From contig JBAXQC010000033.1 of the NCBI GenBank assembly GCA_037131955.1, positions 1 through 30,201 on the forward strand: a DNA stretch of 30,201 bases. Direction: 5' to 3'. This DNA is from CAIMMJ01 sp037131955 (GTDB lineage Bacteria; Bacteroidota; Bacteroidia; UBA4408). A program made the position numbers and the translations under genes. Numbering within the stretch: the first letter of the stretch is position 1; each line of letters begins with the position of its first letter. Below the pieces are notes generated by a model. It ran no database searches. It saw nothing but the letters and a program-made list of their open reading frames with translations, and was not told where the DNA came from. Positions 24,179-30,201 of the stretch are shown in pieces.

Positions 24179-27100
24179 TGTTCTTTTTTTCTTTTGATAA
24201 GTAAGAATACATTCCCGGAATAACGAAAAGCGTAAGCATCAATGAAAACATCAATCCCCCAATAATAACAATTCCCATACCCATTCTACTTTTTGCTCCA
24301 GCGCCTAATGCCAATGCTATTGGTAGTGCCCCTAACGCAGTTGCCAAACTTGTCATTAAAATAGGTCTTAATCTTGCCTCGGCTGCTTGTTGTATAGATT
24401 CTTTTATACTAAGTCCCTGTTCTTTTAACTGATTGGCAAATTCTACAATTAAAATTCCGTTTTTGGTTACCAATCCAATCAGCATTATTATTCCTATTTG
24501 ACTAAAAATATTTATTGTTTCATTAAAATACCACAAGCTTAGCAATGCTCCAGCCAAGGCAAGAGGAACAGTAAACATAATTACCAATGGGTCAATAAAA
24601 CTTTCGAATTGTGCTGCTAGAATTAAATAAATGAGCACCAAAGCAAATAAAAATGCAAACAAAATGTTTGACGAACTTTCAGAAAAATCTCTAGATGCAC
24701 CGGTTAATGAAGTAGTAAATGTTTCGTCTAATACCAATTTAGAAATCCTATTCATTTCTTTTATGCCTTCGCCAATTGTTTTTCCTTCTACCATTGCGGC
24801 CGAAAATGTTGCCGACTTATATCTATTGTAATGGTAAAGTTGTGGAGGATTGCTTTCTTCGTACATCTCTACCACGTTGTCTAATTGAATTAAGGCACCT
24901 CTATTGTTTCTAACATAAATAGATTTTAAGTCAAGCGGTTCATCTCTGTTTTCTCTATTAAATTGTCCAATCACTTGATATTGCTTTCCATTCAATGTAA
25001 AATAATTAAAGCGCTGTCCACTCAACGAAAGCTGCAATGTTTGTGCAATATCAATTACATTTAATCCTAAATTTCTTGCCTTGTCTCTATTTATTGAGAT
25101 GTTTAATTCGGGTTTATTGAATTTTAAATTGCAATCTACCATCTGAAAATATGGACTCTTATTTGCCTCTTCAAGAAACTTTGGAACAACTTCTTTTAGT
25201 TTTTCAAAGTTGGGAGCTTGCAATACAAACTGAACTGGCAACCCCGCGCCAGGTCCACCTCCACTAGAAGAAATAGTTTGCTGCTGAATAACAAAAGTTT
25301 TTGCCTCTGGAAATTGTTTGGTTATTTTTCCTACATAGTTTGCAATGTCATTTTGCGATCTATTTCTTTCTTGAGGTTCAACCAAAGCCAGTCTTACAAA
25401 TCCAGTATTCACAGCTCCACTGCCTGCAAATCCGGGAGCAGAGACGGTTAAACAAAATCTCTTTTCGGGAATTGAATCAGTTACGAAAGTGGATAATTTG
25501 TCCATAAATTTATCTGTATATTCATAGGACGAACCTTCGGGGGCAGTAACAATAAGTCTCATCCAACTCCTGTCTTCCAGCGGAGATAATTCAGAAGGAA
25601 TAATTTTAATGAATAAAAATATTAGTCCAAAAGAAATTGCGAGAATTATAAACGACCACCATTTTTTATTCAAAAAATTGCTTAAATACTTTCCGTATGT
25701 TAAAACCATGTTCACAAAAAATGGTTCTGTTTTGTTGTAAAAATTTGAACGTTTGTTTGGATTTTTTCTCACCAAATAAGCATTTAACATTGGAGTAAGT
25801 GTAAGCGATACAAATGCTGAAATCAGAACTGCCCCGGCAATTACTACTCCAAATTCTCTGAACAATCTTCCTACAAATCCTTGAAGAAAAATTACTGGTA
25901 AAAAAACTGCCGCCAATGTTACAGACGTTGAAATTACGGCAAAGAATATTTCGTTTGAACCTTCAATTGCAGCATCAACAGGCTTTAATCCTTTTTCAAT
26001 TTTTTTAAAAATATTTTCTGTAACAACAATTCCATCATCTACCACCAAACCTGTTGCTAGAACTATTGCCAAGAGCGTAAGAACATTTATAGAAAATCCC
26101 ATTAAATACATAATAAAAAATGCACCTATCAAAGAAACAGGAATATCAATTAAAGGTCTAAACGCCACTAACCAATCTCTAAAAAACAAGAAGATTATTA
26201 AAATAACTAATATGATTGCAATAATTAATGTTTCTTTTACCTCTGAAACGGAGAGCTTAATAAACCTTGTATTGTCCAGGGCTATACTTAATTTATAATC
26301 TTTGGGAATTTCTTTTTTTATTTGTTCGTATCTTTTATAGAACTCTTCGGCAATCTCTAAATAGTTAGCTCCAGGCTGAGGAACAATTCCCAAACCAATC
26401 ATTGGAGTGCCGGATAGTTTTAAAATAGTTTCTTCGTTTTCTGGTCCAAGTTGAGCAATGCCAATGTCTTTAAGTTTTACCACTTTATCTCCTGTGTTTC
26501 TAATAATTAAATTATTGAAACTTTCTTCATTGCTAAATTTACCAATAGTTTTAACACTTAATTCTGTTGTGTTTCCAGCAATTTTACCAGCAGGAAGTTC
26601 TATATTTTCTTTGTCTAAAGCTTGTTTAACATCTAACGGGGTTAGTGAGTACGAAGAAAGTTTAACTGGATCCATCCAAATTCTCATGGCATACTTTTTC
26701 TGACCCCAAATTTGAATGTTACTAACTCCGGGAATAGTTTGTAATCTTTCGGCAATTACATTTTCGGCATAGTCGCTTATTTGTAATTGATTTTTTGTAT
26801 TTGATTGTAGCGTAAGCGAAAGAATAGCATCCGAATTGGCATCAGATTTTGTTACTGTGGGCAACCCGTCTATATCCTGTGGTAATTGCCTTACCGATTG
26901 TGCAACTTTGTCTCTTACATCATTTGCAGCGGCCTCTAAATTGGCCTCTAAATTAAACTCAACAGTAATTTGGCTATTGCCTTGATTGCTTGACGAAGAT
27001 ATTGAACGAATTCCTTCTATTCCATTCAACGCCTTTTCTAATGGTTCTGTAACCTGAGATTCTATAATATCGGCATTGGCTCCTGTATAACTTGTTCTAA

Positions 27101-27239
27101 CGGTTATCACAGGTGGGTCTATTGATGGATATTCTCTTACGCCCAAATAACTATAGCCAATAAGTCCAAAGAGAACAATAGTAATAGACATTACCACTGC
27201 CAATACTGGACGTTTTATGCTTAATGAAGATAAGCTCAT
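24165..27239 (-). CDS. RND-family (AcrB/MexF-like, HAE1) multidrug efflux pump
   Basis: Proton-driven inner-membrane exporter of hydrophobic compounds. The 1024 residues and the 12-helix layout with two large periplasmic loops match HAE1 pumps. The N-terminus is SIKRPVLAVVMSI, followed by YPSIDPPVITV. The proton relay is intact: Asp401 and Asp402 in the TM4 motif LATGLVVDDGIVV, and Lys926 in TM10 (GLVTKNGILIVEFAN). A Gly-rich GGGPGAGLPVQF loop marks the second periplasmic domain. The heavy-metal (CusA) signature is absent. The ATG overlaps the adaptor gene's stop by 4 bp. The substrate cannot be predicted. Confidence 0.97.
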   Translation of the reverse strand: MSLSSLSIKRPVLAVVMSITIVLFGLIGYSYLGVREYPSIDPPVITVRTSYTGANADIIESQVTEPLEKALNGIEGIRSISSSSNQGNSQITVEFNLEANLEAAANDVRDKVAQSVRQLPQDIDGLPTVTKSDANSDAILSLTLQSNTKNQLQISDYAENVIAERLQTIPGVSNIQIWGQKKYAMRIWMDPVKLSSYSLTPLDVKQALDKENIELPAGKIAGNTTELSVKTIGKFSNEESFNNLIIRNTGDKVVKLKDIGIAQLGPENEETILKLSGTPMIGLGIVPQPGANYLEIAEEFYKRYEQIKKEIPKDYKLSIALDNTRFIKLSVSEVKETLIIAIILVILIIFLFFRDWLVAFRPLIDIPVSLIGAFFIMYLMGFSINVLTLLAIVLATGLVVDDGIVVTENIFKKIEKGLKPVDAAIEGSNEIFFAVISTSVTLAAVFLPVIFLQGFVGRLFREFGVVIAGAVLISAFVSLTLTPMLNAYLVRKNPNKRSNFYNKTEPFFVNMVLTYGKYLSNFLNKKWWSFIILAISFGLIFLFIKIIPSELSPLEDRSWMRLIVTAPEGSSYEYTDKFMDKLSTFVTDSIPEKRFCLTVSAPGFAGSGAVNTGFVRLALVEPQERNRSQNDIANYVGKITKQFPEAKTFVIQQQTISSSGGGPGAGLPVQFVLQAPNFEKLKEVVPKFLEEANKSPYFQMVDCNLKFNKPELNISINRDKARNLGLNVIDIAQTLQLSLSGQRFNYFTLNGKQYQVIGQFNRENRDEPLDLKSIYVRNNRGALIQLDNVVEMYEESNPPQLYHYNRYKSATFSAAMVEGKTIGEGIKEMNRISKLVLDETFTTSLTGASRDFSESSSNILFAFLFALVLIYLILAAQFESFIDPLVIMFTVPLALAGALLSLWYFNETINIFSQIGIIMLIGLVTKNGILIVEFANQLKEQGLSIKESIQQAAEARLRPILMTSLATALGALPIALALGAGAKSRMGMGIVIIGGLMFSLMLTLFVIPGMYSYLSKEKKNNEKP

Positions 27240-28315
27240 TTTTTTGCTGGTATTGAGTTATTGGTTTTTACAATTTTTATTTCGGAGCCCTCTTTTAATT
27301 GAACCATTCCCATTGTAACTATGCTATCTCCCTCACTAATTCCAGTAAGAATTTGAATTTTATCGGCATTTCTAATTCCGGTAGTAACAATGGCTTCGCT
27401 TGCTTTTCCATTTTTGCATACAAATACTTTTTTACCTTTTAATATTGGAATAATTGATTCTGTAGGAATCATCAAAGCATTTTCGATTTTCTTTAATGGT
27501 AAATTTATTTTTGCAAAACTACCGGGAATAAAATTTAGGTTAGAGTTATCTGCAATTGCTCTTATTTGTAAGGTTCTTTCTAACGAATTTATTTTGGGAT
27601 CTATGGCTACTACTTTTGCTTCGAAAATTTTTGAGTTTTCATTTACTCTAAAAAACACTTTGTTGTTTTTACCAATTGCGTTTGAGTATTTTTCTGGAAC
27701 CGAAAATTCTATTTTAATTGGATTTAATTGTTGAATTTCTGCAATAATAGTTGTTGTATTTACAATAGCACCTTCGCTAATATTTTTAAAACCAAGTGTT
27801 CCATTAAATGGAGCTAATACTTCAGTTTTTTGAATTTGTGTTTTAATTATTTCTGCCTCCGCTAAATTTAACTCTAGTAAATTGTTGGCATTGTCTAGTT
27901 CTTCTTGACTTGTGCCACCAATTTTTTGGAGAGATTTTATTCGTTCTAGTTTCTCTTTTAGAAGTGAAGTTTGCAAGTTTATTTTTTTTAGTTGCATCTG
28001 TAATTCAGTGTCATTTATCTTTGCAATCAGTTCTCCTTTTCTTACTGTTTCGCCTTCTCTTAGCTGTAATTTTATAATTTTTCCGTTTATCTCGGGATAC
28101 AATGTGGCCGATTCATTTGCAATTAATGTTCCCGAAACAAAAAGTTCGTTGTTCAAAACCTCCTCTTTTACTATGTATACTCCAACCGGAATTGCAGGAG
28201 GCTTGCCCTGATTGCTCATAGATTTTTTATCTCCTTTGTTTTGGAAGAACTTAATTTTTATAAATGCCAACAGTGCAATTACTAAAATCAGTAGAAGAAT
28301 ATTTTTCAATTTCAT
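27236..28315 (-). CDS. RND efflux periplasmic adaptor (membrane fusion protein)
   Basis: Bridges the pump and the TolC-like channel. An N-terminal hydrophobic anchor runs from about 5 to 25. Then come the HlyD/RND-MFP modules: beta-barrel/lipoyl half (VSGTLIANESATLYPEINGK, LREGETVRKGELIAKIND), an alpha-hairpin with paired heptads (about 108-160), the returning lipoyl half (EVLAPFNGTLGFKNISEGAIV) and the C-terminal membrane-proximal domain. The 359-residue length is typical. It lacks a lipobox cysteine, so it is anchored by the helix. It is the first gene of the operon; no TetR, MarR or two-component gene is adjacent. Confidence 0.96.
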   Translation of the reverse strand: MKLKNILLLILVIALLAFIKIKFFQNKGDKKSMSNQGKPPAIPVGVYIVKEEVLNNELFVSGTLIANESATLYPEINGKIIKLQLREGETVRKGELIAKINDTELQMQLKKINLQTSLLKEKLERIKSLQKIGGTSQEELDNANNLLELNLAEAEIIKTQIQKTEVLAPFNGTLGFKNISEGAIVNTTTIIAEIQQLNPIKIEFSVPEKYSNAIGKNNKVFFRVNENSKIFEAKVVAIDPKINSLERTLQIRAIADNSNLNFIPGSFAKINLPLKKIENALMIPTESIIPILKGKKVFVCKNGKASEAIVTTGIRNADKIQILTGISEGDSIVTMGMVQLKEGSEIKIVKTNNSIPAKK

Positions 28316-28745
28316 TTATTTACTTTTTTTTCTTTTTGTAATTGTTTAGAGTTCTTGTACTCTGCAAATGTTTAATTAAGCTAGTAAAGAACAAACCGCC
28401 AATAGATAAGTTTTTTTCTTTTAAAACCTAAAATGACCCTTCATTTAATTTATTAATTTCATTACATAACGTAGCTAGTATTTTCTTTGTTTTTTTTATG
28501 CATTCTATCACTTCTATCTTCTGTTTTTTGCAGACTACTTGTGCTTGTGCTTTTTTGTAAACTTCCAATTAAATAGGACTGCATTGCAATATTAAGCAAT
28601 ATTTGTGGAGTGGATGATGAATGTCTTTTTGAGGGATTATAAAATGCCAAGTATTAAATAAAAAATTAAAAAAATTGGAAACGTGAATGGAAAATCGATT
28701 AAAGAACAAAAAACAATCGTCGATGGATAGAACTAACAACTAAAA

Positions 28746-28775
28746 CAGATTTCGGGTCGTGGCTCGCAATGACCG
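28746..28775 (-). repeat. Fragment resembling the 'GTCATTGCGAG' dispersed repeat
   Basis: Read on the minus strand the site begins CGGTCATTGCGAGCCACGAC. This resembles the short intergenic repeat family with the core GTCATTGCGAG seen in many bacterial genomes, including Bacteroidota. GGTC (28755-28758) and GACC (28771-28774) can pair around a 12-nt loop. Only one copy is in the window, so repeat status here comes from recalled family knowledge. Confidence 0.45.
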
Positions 28776-28828
28776 TTAAAAATAAAAACATAGCAATAAA
28801 CGTCCTCCCACCGTTTTTATGAAGTTTG

Positions 28829-28848
28829 GAAGTCTATGACTTCTTTTT
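28829..28848 (+). terminator. Weak hairpin with T-run
   Basis: GAAGTC (28829-28834) and GACTTC (28838-28843) form a perfect 6-bp stem with a 3-nt loop, followed by five T residues. It has terminator form on the plus strand, but no plus-strand gene lies upstream within several kilobases. It may be part of a decayed element. Confidence 0.35.
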
Positions 28849-28995
28849 ATTTATTCTTTAAGTATGAAGACTGAAAGAAAGAATAGCTACCACAAGGCTA
28901 TAGCATTAAGGGAGCTGGGGACAAGTAGTTTTTTTAAAATTAAGTTCTCTAATGTTTCTATAAATACTAGCTTTTGTAAAAGTTCAATAACATTT

Positions 28996-29772
28996 TTATA
29001 TTGAATCAGGAAGCATTAATAGAAATGGTAATGCTTTATTATAATCTAATGTTTGATATTCTAAACCTAAGGCTCTTAAATTATTGTAATAGGTTTGATG
29101 GTGTTTGTAATAATGTCTTTCACTATCTATGAACCAGGCTTTATAGCCAAGGTGTTGTGCCAAAAACCATTTTTCTAATAGCCTTCCTGTGCGGCCGTTG
29201 CCATCATTAAAGGGGTGTATTTTTACAAACACTAAATGAATTAAACTAGCATAAAAGAATACTTGTTTAATACTTAATTTGGCAGAAACAAGTGTATCTA
29301 AATCAGTATAAAACTTTTGCATTTCAGTTTCTACTTCTTGAGCAGTTGCTGCAACGTATTCAATTTTTCCATCGGGTGTAGCAACGAACATATTTTGTTT
29401 GCGGATTTTACCTTGCCAGTTTTTGGCAACAATGTGTTTGCTCAATAGCTTGTGTGCATTTTCAATATTCTTTTTATTTAGGATATTGGTTTTAGCAAAC
29501 ATGTAAGTATTATATAAATCATCAATTTTTTTAGTGTAATCGGGTAAAAACTCAATGCCAAATTTTTTGTGTTTGATGTATGAGTCTAACTCTATTTCTT
29601 CTCCCTCTATTTTACTGGAAAACACCGAGGATACCGAAGTGTAAAAACTGAAATGTTCAGTTGATATTTCGGCATCATGCAATTTTTGGAACTCATGTTC
29701 TAAGTTGTTGCTTACAAGGGAGTTGTATTGCTCTTGCAAGATTGTTGGGATTATTCTGAGTTTTTTTTGCAT
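28996..29772 (-). CDS. Fic-domain protein (probable AMP-transferase) with N-terminal inhibitory motif
   Basis: Fic enzymes usually transfer AMP from ATP to a hydroxyl side chain of a target protein. The catalytic core HPFNDGNGRTGR (His186-Arg197) matches HxFx(D/E)GNGRxxR in full. Upstream, SSKIEG (52-57) fits the inhibitory helix motif (S/T)xxxE(G/N), with Glu56 expected to compete for the core arginine. Its N-terminal position makes this a class II Fic protein. NWQGKIRKQNMFV and GKIEYVAATAQEVETEM form the usual flap region. The 258 residues are shorter than class II proteins that carry a C-terminal winged-helix domain; none is evident here. No antitoxin gene is adjacent, as expected for built-in inhibition. 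Confidence 0.93.
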   Translation of the reverse strand: MQKKLRIIPTILQEQYNSLVSNNLEHEFQKLHDAEISTEHFSFYTSVSSVFSSKIEGEEIELDSYIKHKKFGIEFLPDYTKKIDDLYNTYMFAKTNILNKKNIENAHKLLSKHIVAKNWQGKIRKQNMFVATPDGKIEYVAATAQEVETEMQKFYTDLDTLVSAKLSIKQVFFYASLIHLVFVKIHPFNDGNGRTGRLLEKWFLAQHLGYKAWFIDSERHYYKHHQTYYNNLRALGLEYQTLDYNKALPFLLMLPDSI

Positions 29773-30103
29773 TAAGGCATTTAAATATGGTGTAAAAATA
29801 CTTTATGTAATTGGTAATTGTTTATTTTTTTAATTAAAAATAACGTTGGGTTTTAATTGTTGGTTTGTGGAGAGTTCAGGTTGTTAAAAGTTCAGATTCA
29901 ATTGTAGTTTCTACATACTATTTCCAAACTTATACCAAATAGAAGTATTAATTAGTCCAATTCAAAACTCCCTCTTAGCCTCAACGAAGGGAGATGAGCA
30001 AAAAAATTTGGTCTAATTAATAATGATAAAAGATATTACTTTTATCAATATATTTTATTTTGCTTTATTTTGTATTAATTATAAATACTTTACCTATCTC
30101 TAA
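29773..30103. other. Intergenic region between fic and the right-edge gene
   Basis: This 331-bp, very AT-rich region separates two divergent genes. Apart from the nested palindrome (29946-30022) I see no convincing open frame, RNA gene or promoter with both consensus boxes. Confidence 0.6.
29946..30022. repeat. 77-bp element with 15-bp terminal inverted repeats and an inner stem
   Basis: TATTAATTAGTCCAA (29946-29960) and TTGGTCTAATTAATA (30008-30022) are reverse complements with one mismatch. Inside, CTCCCT (29968-29973) and AGGGAG (29988-29993) form a second stem. The layout resembles a small MITE-like or structured intergenic element. No clear target-site duplication flanks it. Confidence 0.55.
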
Positions 30104-30201
30104 ATGAAAAAAATAGTTGCATTTTTTGCATTCGTAGCAATTTATATTCCTCTTTGTGCCCAATGGAAAAATGCTACACCATACAGTGCTAGCATAAACG
30201 A
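30104..30201 (+). CDS. Secreted protein, 3'-truncated by the window edge
   Basis: The ATG at 30104 opens a frame that runs off the window. The 32 visible codons encode a classical signal peptide: MKK, a hydrophobic core (IVAFFAFVAIYIPL) and a cleavage region ending CAQ before WKNATPYSASIN. The cysteine is followed by Ala-Gln and is not in a good lipobox, so a type I signal is likelier than a lipoprotein. The function cannot be judged. Confidence 0.7.
   Translation, partial: MKKIVAFFAFVAIYIPLCAQWKNATPYSASIN

Larger units (their letters stand above)
28316..28995. other. Gene-poor 680-bp region with repeat fragments
   Basis: This region lies between the start of the efflux operon and the end of the fic gene. 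It holds a short inverted repeat AGAGT-N6-ACTCT (28348-28363) just before the adaptor gene, two GCAATATT copies 10 bp apart (28586-28603), a dispersed-repeat-like motif (28746-28775), and a weak hairpin followed by T residues (28829-28848). Only short open frames occur, none with convincing coding character. No TAnnTTTG box for the efflux operon was found in the first 100 bp. Confidence 0.6.

Noticed and set aside
27390..27734. 114-codon plus-strand frame inside the efflux adaptor gene
   Set aside because: It is fully covered by the intact membrane fusion protein on the other strand and shows no domain of its own.
28321..28363. AGAGT-N6-ACTCT as a terminator
   Set aside because: The 5-bp stem is short, has no T-run in either direction, and lies directly upstream of the adaptor start; it fits an operator better, at low confidence.
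28462..28650. 62-codon minus-strand frame in the gap before the efflux operon
   Set aside because: The Ser/Thr/Lys-rich product matches nothing I know, there is no promoter box, and the region contains repeats; coding status is not supported.
1..30201. tRNA, rRNA or CRISPR array
   Set aside because: The larger gaps were read on both strands and show no cloverleaf-like GC-rich stems, rRNA-like blocks or regularly spaced repeats.

Overview
The window reads as chromosomal DNA of a low-GC, Gram-negative member of the Bacteroidota. The grounds are an LptD-type outer-membrane LPS assembly protein with a family-typical N-terminus, a SusA-like secreted neopullulanase, a DUF2795 protein of the form common in that phylum, an AddB-like nuclease without a Walker A motif, almost no Shine-Dalgarno sequences, and several TAnnTTTG promoter boxes (the Bacteroidota -7 consensus). 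Codon use fits the standard bacterial code. I see no rRNA, tRNA, CRISPR array, complete insertion sequence or phage gene. Most of the window is core housekeeping DNA. Only the two ends look accessory.

Left end (1-1206): a 5'-truncated AAA ATPase of the DUF4143 type, convergent with recG. Region 1203-7091 (minus strand): SRPBCC protein, secreted GH13 amylase, YicC-type RNase, guanylate kinase and RecG, in transcription order with very small gaps from the amylase onward. Region 7169-8945 (plus): fumarase C and a small channel-like membrane protein, ended by a strong hairpin that also serves the convergent DUF2795 gene. Region 9006-17103 (minus): a membrane-anchored unknown protein and DapF, then after a 179-bp gap GlgB, a CpcT/CpeT-family protein, an AddB-like nuclease and a cobalamin adenosyltransferase, tightly packed, then DUF2795.

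Region 17247-22841 is envelope biology: a periplasmic HtrA/DegP protease (plus), LptD (minus) and a periplasmic N-acetylmuramoyl-L-alanine amidase (plus). Region 22877-28315 (minus) is a complete tripartite RND efflux operon (adaptor, pump, outer-membrane channel) with overlapping genes and no adjacent regulator. From 28316 to the right edge the DNA becomes gene-poor: a 680-bp region holding a fragment of a 'GTCATTGCGAG'-type dispersed repeat, a Fic AMP-transferase with an N-terminal inhibitory motif, a 77-bp element with nested inverted repeats, and the first codons of a secreted protein cut by the window edge.

Two functional themes recur. One is storage or external alpha-glucan metabolism (neopullulanase, GlgB). 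The other is DNA repair and nucleotide supply (RecG, AddB-like, Gmk). I found no clear new multi-gene system. The items most worth a second look are the channel-like protein whose selectivity filter is replaced by TGMGP, the CpcT/CpeT homologue in a non-phototroph, the perfect 12-bp inverted repeat at the glgB promoter, the TTAACAG direct repeats between the dapF operon and htrA, and the nested palindrome near the right edge.
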